From the NCBI GenBank assembly GCA_030248065.1, contig JASAMV010002144.1, positions 35,805-99,804 on the forward strand: a DNA stretch of 64,000 bases. The letters run 5' to 3'. The first letter of the stretch is position 1. Each line of letters begins with the position of its first letter. The notes beneath the pieces were generated by a model, which did no database searches, was not told the DNA's origin, and worked only from the letters and a program-made list of their open reading frames with translations. The translations under genes and the position numbers were made by a program. Source of the DNA: Rhynchonema sp. JSB1_4 (lineage: Eukaryota; Nematoda; Chromadorea; Monhysterida; Xyalidae). Below, piece after piece: positions 19,933 through 33,517 of the stretch.

Positions 19933-21093
19933 TTTTTTCTGAATTGATCTTTGACGCTAAAACTTTACCACTTTTCAGCAATTTGCGTATTTCACAGTTG
20001 CGATAAAACGTTGTGTGAGCTCGATGCTGACATTAGTGATGTATTTATTCTGCTCGTGAGCTTTGGCCAGCCCTGTTCACATGGATGGTTGCGATTTTTT
20101 GGCTGGGACGAGATAATGTACCTCACATGATCCACCACCACTGACCTTTTCAATTTTATCGTGGTTTCATATTGTTACGATTTGCTTCCGTCGCGCTTAT
20201 CTCCCCCCACCGTGGTGTGGATTCACCTATGTATCAATACGTTGTGCGATTTGTTGTTGTTTTTGTAGAGCGGAGTGGGTTGTGGGAATGGGAAGACCTT
20301 TGTATCAATACCTTTGTGCATTTCTTCTTTGGAAGTTTTGGTCACGTGCTCTTTCTTTCGTGACGTTGGGCCTGCGGTGAACGCGAAAAACGACAAAACA
20401 TCGTTTATTATCAAGTTCAATTTGTTAATGTTCAAAATCAATCACATAGCGAAACATGACAAAGGTTAATTTAGAACAGCGAATTCAAAAACATTGCCGA
20501 ATCTATATGTATGTCTGTATGTATGTCTGTGGCCCCCTCCCTCGGAAGGGCGGACGTTTTCCGGCTTTGAAGGGGGGGGGGGGGGGGGGCGGGCCCGGCC
20601 CTTTCGTTCGAAACGATTCTAGACGAACAAACAAATGCACAATAAGCAGCGCGGTACATACAGTATGAGGCTCGGAATAACGGATAATTTTGGTAGTTTA
20701 CGTAAACAGAGCGCTGTAGGTAGTATACTAGTATACTGTAGGTACCTGAAATAGCTGATTGCTTCTTGCTTGTAACAAAAGTGTATCCCGCATCAAATGT
20801 GCAACGTTTGCGGTGGAGGAAAACTGTAGTAACAAAGCGGAACCGGCAGGATCATGTGACCAGGGCTATTTACATGAACAAAAACGATGTGCACTGAAAT
20901 AACGTTGTAGACAATGGCAATTCTGAGAAAATATTGCACAATAATAATGAATGAACAACAATAATAAAACATTTGGATCACATCTATCACACACAAATCT
21001 ATGTAAAAACTACAAGAGCACGAAATACAAAAAGGCGATCAGAAGACAGAGGACGATAATTTTTACAAAGAGCACAATATTCGTCATATCATT
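19933..21093. other. Intergenic spacer between two minus-strand genes
   Basis: It probably includes the promoter of the acidic-protein gene and the 3' UTR of the Mesh-like gene. It contains a GTATGTCT microrepeat near 20508-20530, a long G-run at about 20569-20590, and a palindromic TAGTATACTAGTATAC word near 20720. No open frame is convincing. Confidence 0.45.
20569..20590. repeat. Homopurine G-run
   Basis: About 20 consecutive G residues are interrupted only near the right end. It could form a G-quadruplex, but such runs are also hard to sequence, so its length is uncertain. Confidence 0.7.
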
Positions 21094-24000
21094 TCACGCG
21101 GTTGTTGTGTGCATCATTGGCGGGCCATTTCGTGCTAAATCGCTATCCAACCCACCACCACCGTAACCGTTCGTTGCGAGACCTACACGTCTCGGCTCAT
21201 GATCAAAATCATTCAAGCCCGATCCCCCGTTGTTGAGTACACTGCCATGACCATTGAATGGCGGCGGAGGTTCACCTTGATTCACGAACTTGGGTGGCTC
21301 TTTCGGTGGCAGCGGTCTGCGAAGAGTTGTTGCGAAAGTTTTTTATATTATTAATAATAATAATTTCATTTTAGTGATAATTTAAGATAATCACTTATTT
21401 AACATAACCCCTGAAAATACCAGTCTCGAACTCACTGCGCGTCGCCCCTGAGGTATCCCTCCTTTTCGAGTCTGACACGTCGCCGCCAACAACAGCAGAA
21501 CACACACGTGCAGCAGAAGACCACTGCCAGCGAAACGAGTATGCCCGTCAACCATTTGAGGCCGTACTCGAGGTTGCGATCTGAAGTCAGTTGATAAATC
21601 GGTGTACAAGATAAACGGTTTTGTGCTATATGTTCGATAAACCACGGCACTAATTGATTCACTATAAACAGTATCGACTGTAAAATTCAAAACCTCCTGC
21701 TTCGGATCATTTCAAATTCAAATGCACTCACTTCTGCACCAAGCCCACCATCCAGGTGACCATGTGCCATTGATGCAATGCCTGACTTGTTCGCCGTGAA
21801 TGAAGTAGTCGGGTTTGCAGCTGAACGTCACCGTGTCGCCGTCCAAATAATTCTGCGCCGGCGGTGTTTTGATGATGCCCTCCTTCTTCAGCAACGGACC
21901 GCAGCTGATCACTGCAAAAGAGGCAGAATTGAATACTGTTTGGGGCAGAACTTATAGCGCGACATGTCAAACTATGTACAAGGCAATTGCTCGTCTTGGA
22001 CACAGGGCTTCGTCTTGGGCTCAGGGCCCATAAGCATCTAAGTAGGTGACATCTTTTTTGAAAACCGCTGCTTGTCCTCGCTATGACAAAACGAGAAAAC
22101 TCAGTGGAAAGCTTACAGAGGACAACTTTACGTACGTCGTTTCGATCCTTCGCGTTGATCGAACGTGAATCGATTCTGATCTTTGAGTGTGTTGAGCGCA
22201 ATCTCCCTCCTTCCGGTCAGGATGTAGTCGTATTGACACTGCATGTCACCGGCACACGCTGTCTTCACCTCTTCCATCGAGAAGATCAGCGTCGCGTTCA
22301 GCGGAATGTAATCGGCAGAGAACTGAATGTGATTCAAACAATGAATCAATCGAAGTCAAACAATCGATCAAGCAATCCTTGACTTCTATATATGTACCTG
22401 CGGTCGATACCAGGGCGACGCGAATGCCAACGGATTGTTGATGGGTTTGTAGAGATCGGGGAACAGGAGTGGACCGATCTGTTCGTTTGTTCCGTCAACC
22501 ACCCCTGAAAATCAGACTCTTTCGTTCACATTGTGTTAAAGTTGTGTGTTGTGATTCGCCACTCACATTCGAGTCCGAACGAATTGTAGATGCTCTGATA
22601 TTGACTCGACGACCATTGTCGTCCGGGCGGAGATGTTGTTGTGCCGCCTTAAACATCGTAAAGTTTAAAATTGGAATAATTTTTTTGACCGCAAAGTTCC
22701 AGAAACATCACTGTACTGTACCTATCAACATTAGGTCATCCTGCGGATAATTGTTGAACGCGCCCAGCAGACCCTTTGTGATGTAGCACGGCCGGCCCCA
22801 CGGCGAACGGTCACGATTTTGGGGGCCGAAGTTCGAACCCTAAATTTTTGCTACAGTATTTTTGTACGGAGATGAGGTCATGATGAAGAGGGCATAGCAA
22901 AGACCTGCTTGTTATCCAGAGACAGGCCATCCACTCCCATGTCATAAGCAGTGAGTAACTAACCGGTGGGCAAGTTGCGTTGAACGTTGGTGGCAACATG
23001 ACCGTCACGCTCAGCGCACCGTACCACTCGGTCACACGCACACCGGCACCAGACTCAAGCGTTATGATGATCTCGGATCCGTTCATGTTTCGTTGCGGAA
23101 TTCGGATGTTCAGACCTGATTGGTGGCTTCGCATTGTTTGTCAAAAAATCCATTGCCGATATACACTTTGCTGGTATAGGGGTCGGGGTGAATAACATTT
23201 TGATGCCAGATCAACGTCGACCCAAACTGGACAGTTGTGCCAGCAAAGTGCCTACCAATACGCGATAGCTATAGCGATTGTAAGTTTCACTGACCATTGA
23301 ACTGTTGATAATGCCAGTGCGGTTTGTCGAAGAATCGTCGAATGTTATTGACGTAGACATCGGTGGCGTAGCGCCAGCGTCTGAATCCCTTCCGTGAGAA
23401 CACCATGACCGTGTCGGAATTGTTCTCGCGCACAACCACACCCGTGATCACTGTAGCGCTCACGTTCTGATGCCCTAAAATGAAGAGGCCAGTGCCTACA
23501 ATAATTCTTCTCTATGCTCTTTGTCTCCGATTCAAATGTGAATACAGTTCTCAGAAAGACGAACACAAAGTCGGTTCAGGTTGCTCCATTCTGGCCTGGA
23601 TCATCAGTCGATGTTGTGGGTCTTCGGACATCAACAGCACGTAGTAGCCCTTGCCCGGGAATGTGTACCGATTTCCGTCAAATGTGATGTAGTGGCCGAG
23701 ACCGTATGCGTACGCTGCAACAGGACCCATGCTCAATGTGTGAATCAAAATACTTTTAAGCCTAAGCCTGAGCCTAGGCTTCAAAAATGATAAAAGATAA
23801 AAATATCCGAACGAAAAACGCACGAACCAGCGGCCGATGGTCGATAGTCTTGGCATCCGTTGGTCTGACGGCGCCAATAGTAGAACTCACAGTGTTGAGC
23901 GTAGCTGAAACGGCGGGTGTTTTACAAATATGTCAAGTGCACTGCAGTGACTTGATTTGAAAAAGGTCAAGGCTGAGTTTAGTCTCAATAACAATGATCA

Positions 24001-27000
24001 TTATTGTTAATGAATCTCACTTGCAACATATCCTGTACGGCATCAGATCGAGTTGATAATGCGACAGGTAGGGAATCCTGGGCGGCAGTCGGTACGGATA
24101 GGAGCCGAATTCGTGAGCGCGAGCCGGCGTGCCCGGATTGAAGAATCGCAGATAATCACCATCCGGTTCCCAATCGTCCGAGAACATCAAATAGCCCTGG
24201 TAGTCGTAGCAGCAACGTTGTGACGCACCAGTCCAACTGCAAAACGCACCCTTGTGTGACCTATCACTGACAGAGGAGCGCGGAAAACAACAGAGGAATG
24301 TCAAAAACAGCTGTCACCTAAAGCGCTTTTTCGGGGCCGTGTACATGTCTAAGCCTACGCCTGAGCCGAAGTTTATGACCGATGGCCAAGACAGCGCCCC
24401 ATACACAGCGATCCCCAGTTGCCGCTGTCTTCCCCCGCTCTTCTGTCCGTGTCCCTTTGTGACACGTGAAGCCAGAGAAAATTCAAATACCCAAATGTTA
24501 CAGGCGCACTAACGATGCTTGCACGGACTGAATACAGTGCTGAGCGCCTTTGTTGAACGGACAAGCCTGATTACCGTCCATGTCACACTCCCACAACGGC
24601 ATGAAACGACCTGCAAAGCACACAATCCCATGTTGTAGTTGGGTTTGTTTATGTGCGCGCTATGAACCCTGAAGCTAAAAAAACGACGACAGACGAACCC
24701 AAATCCAATCTGGCCTGCTCCAGTCGGCACGGACACGGAATCTCGTGCGTCAGGTCCATGATGAAATTGCGACGTCTGCCATCATACTCGAACCTGAAAA
24801 TTCAGGGATTTCAATTTTGCTGTAACGACCATTTTTTTGTTTGTGCAATAATATGTACATACCAATCAATACACATATCGAAAGCCCAGTTCTGTCCGTA
24901 TTCATATTGCCATTTGGGCAGGTAGTACCACGGGAATGGTGTCGGCTTCGACCAAATCACGCCCTTCTCGGCGCCTTGGGCTTGCTGAAAGTGTGTGAGG
25001 CTTCACTGAGACTGATGTTTCATTTTAGCATGTGGAACTCAATATTCCATGGCGAACATCAATTTTGGCCTCGGGAAGAATCGGGGCCAGATTACTGATT
25101 GAGAGTATTTGGTAATTTTTTTCAGGATCGGATATTCGACAAGTTGTGTAACAACGTTTACGTTGATCAAGTCTTTGATGCCCTGATCCGCTAATAATCA
25201 GAAATCTGCACAACCCCCAGTGGGAGACCGACTTTGATATTCACCCACCACACAGGCCAGTGATTGGCTGTTATTTTTTAATGGCGGGACGAACCTGAAT
25301 GCGGGACTGCGCGATCTGAACGAATCCGAACGTGAACTTTTTCCAAGCGTCCTGGAACCGAGGCGCGCGAACGATGGTCTTGGGTGAGAACGTGTACTCG
25401 CCGTCATTGGTCTCGCCACGAACTATGCTGTCGACGTACTCCATATGCGACCTGTGCGTGTGTGAAACATCTGGTGCGCATAGTAGTCATACCATTTCGT
25501 TGTGCTGCACCCACGCACTGCATAAAAACCCTCGATGCGTCTATAGTGCGTAATATTTGTGAACACGTGACCGCAAGCAGCTGGTCCCAATCACGATAAC
25601 AAGAAAAGGGTCGACTGTAGCCGTACAAACAGCGAATCTCAAAAGAAACACTTCGCCGTACTTACCTGTCGGCGTCTTCCCAATATCCATACAAATTGAT
25701 ATCGATTCGTGCGTTCAGATCCCAAGTCAGATTTCTGGCGCTCCATTTAAGCGTCAGCTGATCTGCGTAGGGCTCGTGCCAACGATTCAGTTTATTCTCC
25801 ACGTCTTCTGCTAGCAGCGTGTGTGCCGGCGCCATCTCAGGTTGCACTGAATAATAGAAACACTTTGATTGTTGCGTGTTTGATTGGGTGGTATATGAAT
25901 GGGATACTAGGTGCTTGTATGTACATCCGATGAATTATGGCTCTACTCTACAATGGGAGCACAAGGAGGCAAGTATGATGTAAAATTACAGTGTGCCGTA
26001 TACTTACGGACATAAAAGTGTCCAACGAACGGGTAACTTTGCCCGCCGTCACGTGACATTCGGATGGGCACGAGCCCGGTCTTGTGGAATCGCGGCATCA
26101 CGCACTGCGCCTTCATACGATCCAGACGTTTGCAGTCAACTTGCCAGTTTTCGAATGTGACCTGTAATTGGCAAACTTGCATCTTTCTGCCCACTTGGCC
26201 AATGAGTTTGTCACCTAAACGAACAAAATTATGAAAGCAAACATTTGTTTGCAATAAGTAGGTTAGAGATGCTGGTAGATGCATACATACCTTGACAAAA
26301 TCGTCCGGTCTCAGACAGGGACCAGTGAAATTGACGGTTGTGCCTCCCTGCATCGGCCCGAAGGGTGGTGACGTGATGATTGTGCCTGAATGTCATGGGG
26401 ATTTATGGCTGATTCAACAAAATTACACAGTAACCCCAAAAGTGCAGATTGTGGCGCTCCAAACGCACCAATTGATCCATTGCTGCATCCGCCAGGAATG
26501 ATCACCTCGTCTATGCGATGTATCCATCTACCTGGCACCAGTACGTTGGAGAAATAGCCCAACTTCCAAATACGACCGTGACCGGTGTACGGTAGTGGGT
26601 ACCAGCCGGTGCCGTTGCCGCCGTTGAATCCGACCTGGAATGAATTTGGGTTACGGTAGTATATTACGGTAGCCCATACATATTGTAGATAACCAACCAT
26701 GGCAGCCTGTTTGCCACCAAAGCCGTTCAGTCCGCCGGCCTCCATCGACGTCGTCCAATTGATGCGCGCGTAGTTGAACATGGCAAAGGTGCGGATCTCG
26801 TCACTCGCAATCACAAGTTGGAATGTGTTTTGCTGTAAGGTACAGTAGGTTTCATTTTTCACAAAATATTAAACCATTTACCCGCATGGAAAAGGTCATC
26901 TGACCAAGACCACAACTTACCCATTGCTTCACCCAGTCGAATTGTGAAACATCAACCGCTTTCGGCGCTCCACCGTAAGCCATCTGTAACAACATTACAG

Positions 27001-29258
27001 CAATATTCTCATGGTCAACAGCGATGTCGATTCTCGCTTATCATTGCACAATCCAAGTCCAACTACACATAGTACAAACCCTATGCCAGGTGACAATGAA
27101 CGCGTGTTCGGCCCTCCATCCATGCGCGCCATTGTATCCGTCCTGTATGTCGCGCGTGATGTTGTCCAATAAATACTCGTCGACGACCATGCCGATCTGA
27201 TTGCGTGCCGCTGGCATTTGACGCTTCGCACGACCTGCGCACAACCACAATCAATGTTTATGCAGTTCATTATCATTATTGTGATATTCATAAACTGAAA
27301 TACAAGTGATTATCTTTTTTAACAATTTTTATCCCAAAACTGGGTTTAGCTACTGATTGCCACGGTAAATGTAGTGTTTTTTAGTGACCGAGAATGTCCG
27401 CATAAAGAGGGTAGACATTACAATAAGGCTTGAAACATCAGTAATGCACAAATAATAACGTACGTTGACCAGCGCCGAACGGCTCCTCCTCACCGCCGAA
27501 GAACAACGACGAACGTTGATAGGGGTTGATCTCGTTCGGATAACCGGGATTCGGCAACTGGTTGTATGGCGTGCCTGCAATTTATAACGCTAATTAGCAC
27601 TCTATGTATGTAGTGGTCTTGTCTCCTGTCAGATTACTCATAAACATCAGGTGCAAGACCCATAAGCCCGGAAAAACATCACCAATAGACCGACCGAATC
27701 CGCCGTATTGTCCGGCATTCTGTTGTCCTTGGAATGGATTGCGCGGATTCTCATACTGATTGTTTGGGTTGTTGTTGTACGGCTCGGATGCCGGAACGAA
27801 CCCGTCGCCAGTCGGCTGCAAAACAGAAACAATCGATAATGGCTGCATTTCGATATAGTGGTCTCAAATCTGTGGTTGCCCTCGTAAGTACACCTATGGT
27901 AAAGAATTCTTTGTAGTGACCGAAAAACATCAAGTCACTAAAAACATACTTGCGTCTTGTCCTTTGTGGAATATCTCAATTCTACTGTAGTGAGGTGACG
28001 AGTCAAACAACATGGTCAAAAACCATAGTCTCAAACGAACCCGTCTTCTGTGCACACTCCTGAAGAATGTGTTACTGATCTTTGTGTTGCCGACCCATTG
28101 GAATGTGGCATCGGCATAGAATGGTGCAATGAAGGAATGGTCGTTCTGCGTGGGCCACAACGGATTCGGGAAGTCCCACGGCGGTTGGGTGAAAGGCGGA
28201 CGGGCGAAGGAGACCATGCCCATTGGGTACACCTGCATGAATGTCAGTCAGTTTGGTCGGACAGACATGACAAAATCGCTGAACTCGTCTAATGTGGTCT
28301 GAATACTCGGTTGCCTGACTCTGCATATCTGACCGACCGAAAACGCTTCTCCAAAAAGTGATGATGACATGACATAAAAACAGCCGAACATCTTCGCTTG
28401 ACCTGTACCAATCTAGTAGCGCATTTCTAGTCCAAGCCCAAGATTAACCCTTGATAGACCACATGCGTCCGAGCATGACTCATCGTCTACCAATGGAACA
28501 ATGATGATTCACAAATCAAGCATGCAGAGTTTTGAATGCTTTACGAAATTCTATGCAAGAAACCGGCGAACAGCGGGAAAAGGCACTCACAAAAGTGTAA
28601 TTGAATCGGAATCCAAAATATGGACAATCGAAACCCAGATTGGCCTGTGTTTCACGTCCGTTATCGCCCATCAGCTCGTTGTCCATCATCCATTTACCGT
28701 ACGGATACAGTAACCACCAATCTGAATACAGTGCACATTTGGATATTAGATTTGGTGACTTAAACATGTTCATCCGATGGAGGTTTGGTTGCTGGTACAT
28801 AGTTGTTCTTAGTAATATAACTGGATCATAGATTCCTGCTGAGTATTGCTCTTCACTGAGGAACATGATAACAAAGATAGCAGCCAGAGTCTCACGAAAC
28901 TCTGCAGCTGATCGGATCCTGCATTTTTTGTGCTGAACATCACTGAGAATTTGCACGACTTTTCTAATCAGTAGCTAAATAATTTAACTTTACTGATATA
29001 AAATGTTTTTAAATATGTGAATATGTTACGAGTTTTCTTCGGAGTCAGTTACCGAGACATACTTTCTTCCATTCTGGGATCATAATTCGGATTGTTGATG
29101 TTGTTGAGATATTGATTGAAGTTCTCCCTCGAAATCTGCCGTTTCTTCCTGAGCACCTCTTCGCTTTCGTCTGTTTTGTGCTTCTTCGCCTGAATCGTCA
29201 AGGCGAGTAGCAGCAGAATTGTGGGTATGGACACCCAGCAAAGTCTGAGTTTTTGCAT
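21094..29258 (-). CDS. mesh: Mesh/SUSD2-like transmembrane protein (NIDO, IPT-like, AMOP, VWD, sushi)
   Basis: 28 exons join in phase with normal splice sites (about 1,311 aa), from 29258-29063 through 28721-28591, 28232-28041, 27815-27683, 27574-27464, 27234-27080, 26983-26921, 26832-26698, 26634-26532, 26385-26291, 26161-26008, 25846-25666, 25451-25295, 24984-24863, 24793-24699, 24610-24514, 24236-24021, 23904-23828, 23714-23565, 23474-23295, 23115-22964, 22839-22722, 22647-22567, 22504-22398, 22322-22136, 21911-21732, 21580-21436 and 21316-21094. It starts with a signal peptide ([20 protein letters not shown]). A NIDO region spans about 110-400 ([20 protein letters not shown]). Then come an IPT-like stretch ([19 protein letters not shown]), AMOP ([14 protein letters not shown] ... 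RCCYDYQG), VWD ([19 protein letters not shown]), a four-Cys sushi module, one membrane helix near 1200-1222 and a Pro/Gly tail. In Drosophila, Mesh organises smooth septate junctions of gut epithelium. The same role here is inferred. Confidence 0.94.
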
Positions 29259-29638
29259 GCTGACTGCCACAGCAATATTTGATCTTGTGTGAGATTAAAA
29301 TTGAATTGTTTTATTCACTATATCTGAAAATAAGCGGATTTTATTGTGTTTAATACAAATAGCAGCCAAGAGCCAAAAACGTAATAAACTCAAAATACTC
29401 CGGGAGCGCTCAAACAGCACAAAAGAAAACGGTGACAGAAGCATTTTAAGGAAGAGTAACCCGCATACTGATAAAATGGCTTGTGCGCAGGCAGGTTTAA
29501 GTTAGAGTAACGAAGGCTTTTACGGTCGCGAAAACAGCGCACCAAGTTTGGTTTAGTGTGCTGTTGTGCAGGCATCTTCCTATAAATTTTGGCGGCGGTA
29601 AAAAAGATAAGAGCAACACACCATGGATGTCATACGTA

Positions 29639-31065
29639 CTCTCCGGGAAATTTTGGCCGAATTTTACCGAATTCGGTAAAAATTTTACAGATTCTCGTTA
29701 AAATTTTGAGCACATAAACTGTCGGTAAAATTTACAGACTGTCTGTAAAATATTACGTGTGTTGCATAGCAGCTGCCGTTTTACAGAATGTTGGTAAATT
29801 TACAGACAGTTGGTAAAATTGGGACTTTACAGACTTTCTCGGTGATTTTATTTCCACTGCAACAGGGTGCTAATATCACTTGTTGATTGTTCAAACTGAC
29901 AGGATAATAAGTACATACTGTAAATATCCACCAAAACACGCATATGGTTGAGAACAATCTAAATGAGAACTAAAAAGTACCATAAGGTCTGTTACGAACC
30001 CATGCGTAAAATAACGCAGGCACAACAGAATTTTAATACATAGAACTTTTTGCGGTATTAAAAGACAAGTATATATCTATTGAAATGGCTACACAATTAA
30101 TGCGCTTTCCAATACTGGTGGTTTAGGCTTGGAACTAGACATGGGTAGGTAAAGTAAGCCTCGTAAGCCGAGTCTAAACCACCATTGGAGGCGAGCTATA
30201 ATAGTGAGGTACGAGTTCATTTTGGAGTAGATCTCGCCTTCAATAAATTGCGGTCATCAGTTGCGTTTAGTGTTAGACGGTTTGGATTATTGACACCGAC
30301 GTGATGATGCGCTTCAGCCTTTCTGACCAGCCGATCCTGTTGGCGACGAAACGAACCGAGTTGAGTTCCAATCGAATTGATTAGTCCGGTCCTGTAATAT
30401 TGAGACTTACGAGCATTCTCAAACGATAGTAATAGTAGTGAATATAATTTAATTGAAATGAAGAAGTTTATTTCATTGCCCAAAAATCCACCCAAAATTC
30501 GCCCACTTTTCTGTGCCTAAACACGGTCGTAGCACAGGCGTAGGCTTGGGCCTTATTTTTCAGGGTTGGCGGAGCTTGGGTGGATTTTTGGGCAAATTAA
30601 TCACACGGAAATCAACGCAAAAAAGGTTTCAAAATCCGCACAAAGTACGAAGATAAAAGTGCAGTCCCTGTTCCATAAATTTACCTGCCATATAGCTTTG
30701 TTCGAGTTCAAATACTGATCTTGTGTCAATTTGTGGACCTGACGCAACGAATCTTGCGAAATTTGACAAACATTGCGCATCGGAATGATTAAAGATCACA
30801 TTTTTAGCAGCTGCTGAATAAAGAAGCACAGCTTGTTAAAACAAAGCAGGGATAAGTGACAACACAACGTTATCAATAAGCAAGGAATATTTTCAAATGA
30901 AACATTTTTGATTCCCGCGCTTTCACCCATTATTACAGACAGTTTGTAACGTTTACAAAGTGTCTGTAATTTTTACATATAATCTGTAAAAATTACAGAT
31001 AGTCAGCGTTTTCATTTTTTACCGACACCCTCGGTAAAATTATTTTACAGACTCTTCCCGGAGAG
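29639..31065. mobile_element. TA-flanked inverted-repeat element (1.43 kb) with CTCTCCGGGAA ends
   Basis: The left end CTCTCCGGGAA and the right end TTCCCGGAGAG are inverse complements, each bounded by TA (29637-29638 and 31066-31067). Both subterminal zones carry repeats of TTACAGACAGTCTGTAAA-like palindromes. No transposase frame is visible, so it is non-autonomous and of Tc1/mariner type by target site only. A smaller foldback sits inside it at 30476-30596. Confidence 0.75.
30476..30596. repeat. Foldback nested in the 1.43-kb element
   Basis: TTGCCCAAAAATCCACCCA at the left is matched by its complement TGGGTGGATTTTTGGGCAA at the right, with about 80 bp between, giving a 19-bp perfect stem. 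Confidence 0.65.
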
Positions 31066-31536
31066 TACAGCTACACATAGCATACATCAACAAGCATAAC
31101 CAAACTACAACTGTAGGCTAGTGTGACACACCAGCTATTGCACAACATTACTATACGTAATGTGACACGCAAGCTGCACCGCGCACCGTATGCATCCACC
31201 TACAGTAAGCCTGGGTACGAGCGTTATCACACTGTGTGTGTGTACCTGGCCTGTATTTGCATTAGACTTGTGCTTGGGCGGCGTGGTACCGCACCACGCA
31301 ATCCATAACAATGTATACAAGCACAATTGTTGGTAGAATACAGCCGCAAACTTTTCAATGTCCATCTTTCAAACTGCACGCGGTGCGATGACACAAAGAC
31401 GGCACAGGTTGGTCTCCATATTTTGCAAAGTATTACTCACAGTTGTGTACATTGCGTTTTGAGTTTGCTTGCACCATGACTAGGCGCATACTACATTACA
31501 ATAGTGATATCACCCTTGGCTGGGTGGGTGTGTATG

Positions 31537-31821
31537 TATAGGCAATCCGCCAGCTCATGGCACTCAACACGCACACGCTGCATGCTGCATTACTGCCGTC
31601 AATTGATGCCTCTATTCTCTGCTATCAGTTGAAACATCCCCAAATTTTACAACAGTGAAGAAAAGTGTTATGTCAACCAGCAAATGAAAACCGGATAAAT
31701 TAAACATCCTCAATCAAAGTACGGCACTCGTTCAAAGTGTACATTTTGTTTAGAAAATGGTGTGTGCTGCTGCATGCGCTGTGTGTATAAAAAAGTGCCA
31801 TGAGCCGATGGATTGCCTATA
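31537..31821. mobile_element. MITE with TATAGGCAATCC ... GGATTGCCTATA ends
   Basis: About 28 bp of inverted repeat (TATAGGCAATCC, then CAGCTCATGGCACT) bounds a 285-bp element, probably with a TA duplication. Related copies lie at 56083-56293 and, more distantly, at 45172-45502, which shares the CCAGCTCATGGCACT part of the end. Confidence 0.8.
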
Positions 31822-33517
31822 CGTATGCGCCTTATCATCACAACCTTGCGAGCGACAACAACACCAAAAATGTTGAGTTTCGGATTTTTATATTTTTCCC
31901 TGACGATACCTAGTCATACGCAGGCGACTACCATCGCTTGGTGTCACACACGCTTTGGTTACAATATCAACGCTTCATCTGATTAGTCATCCAGTTGGTT
32001 GTGTATAAAAAACGATTTTTCACTTTTATTGTTTACGCTAGTCGAACCTTGTACGATTTGGGGAACTGATTTCGTTCAACTTGAGTTGAAATCAACAGCA
32101 AAGCGTGCACTGTGTGGTGTGGTTGTTCCAAAAATGTAGAGCAATGTCAAATTTGGTGATCGGATCGCATCGGTCCTGCCTTGGTCAGGTGACTCTTTTT
32201 GCATCGATTAATTTCGTAAAATATCCTTGAAGCAAAAATCACACGTGGCCGTGACGAAGGCAAGTTACATAGTATCCCATCCGATCACAAAGTTTGATAT
32301 GGCTCACGCAGCAGCGCCACAAACAGTGCCGCGGTGTAATGTTTTGGGTATCTACAATACTATGTACTTGCTATCATTCAAAGTGTGCTGCCATGCCAAC
32401 ACAGCAATCATTGCCTTGCGATCATTGTCTCATTTCTGCTTTCCAATTTTAACTGCTTGCTTGACGGAAACATGCTTGATACTCAGATATGTAATTTTCA
32501 CGACTACTCGATAAAAACTTGATAAAAAAAGCTGGCCAAATGCCAAATCCTAAGTCCGAGGCTGGTCATCGTGTCGGTCGATCAGGTGGTAATTTGCCAC
32601 ATTAAAAAACTCGAGTGTAACCTTGGCGAAACGCACGAAATGATGATAGCTAATAAAAACAAAGCACCCATATGGGTACACACGAGTCTATGCAAATGCA
32701 CCAGTGGGTATAACGAACATGAACCGCATGGAACGTATGTATGCTGCCTTGAGACTCCATATGACAACTAAGGGTTCCTGTGTGCTTCACATGATGAAAC
32801 GGCAACGAAAAAATAGTGCTCTTTTAGAACAGTTCGGTTTGTGGGGGCACCATACACAGACGGTATACATATTTGACGGTCGTTTCTTATGACCTTATTG
32901 CAGACATTATGGGCCCCAGCACCCCCGATCCAGCTCTATCATTTTCACTGTACTTTAGCTCATGTGCTGCCAATTTTTTTTTATCAGTCTGTTGCACAGA
33001 AAGGGAGCACGACGTGTGCGGTGGATCCAGCCAAGGGAGGGGCCAAACCTAAAAGTCATTTTTTTCTTGTGCTTCTTCCACTTTTCGGATGATCATTTTT
33101 AACCAGTGCTTGTGGCGCGAATATCATCACCAAATATTGCAGAACCGTGACGTGACCATGCGTGCGAGGCGCCCGAGGTTTTGGACGCGCGACCGCCAAA
33201 TTTAATTGAAATGGATTTGTCTGACGCGCAAAGCGCGCGATTTTTTGGACTTTTGAAATCTATCAGAGCGAAAATCCTGCGATTTAGGGACCCTTTTTCC
33301 CTTCTTCTTTCAGAAAAGGTGGCCCCCTTCTGGGGCCAATTTGACCAAGGCGGGCATCACCCGCCCTGCATCCGCCTTTGATACACATTGTGGTACATGT
33401 ACTGTAGCAGCGAGTGATTGGTGGGTGGCCGGATGCGCAAACACAGCGCGAGTCAATAGAGTGCTAACTAACTAGCTGTAGTTTGGTCGCACGCACCACT
33501 GGGAGTTCAGTCTGCAC

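Larger units (their letters stand above)
29259..33517. other. Large intergenic region with transposons, no gene seen
   Basis: Apart from the elements listed at 29639-31065 and 31537-31821, this 4.2-kb stretch is AT-rich with short spurious frames only. A segment near 32100-32220 (TTTGGTGATCGG ... GGTCAGGTGACT) resembles one near 41645-41710, so it belongs to another dispersed family. A GCGCGCGATTTTTTGGAC module occurs near 33230. The end of the stretch should hold the promoter of the gene at 33518. Confidence 0.5.

Noticed and set aside
23120..23290. Possible extra exon in the VWD part of the Mesh-like gene
   Set aside because: The neighbouring exons join in phase without it, and its only frame has no matching donor.
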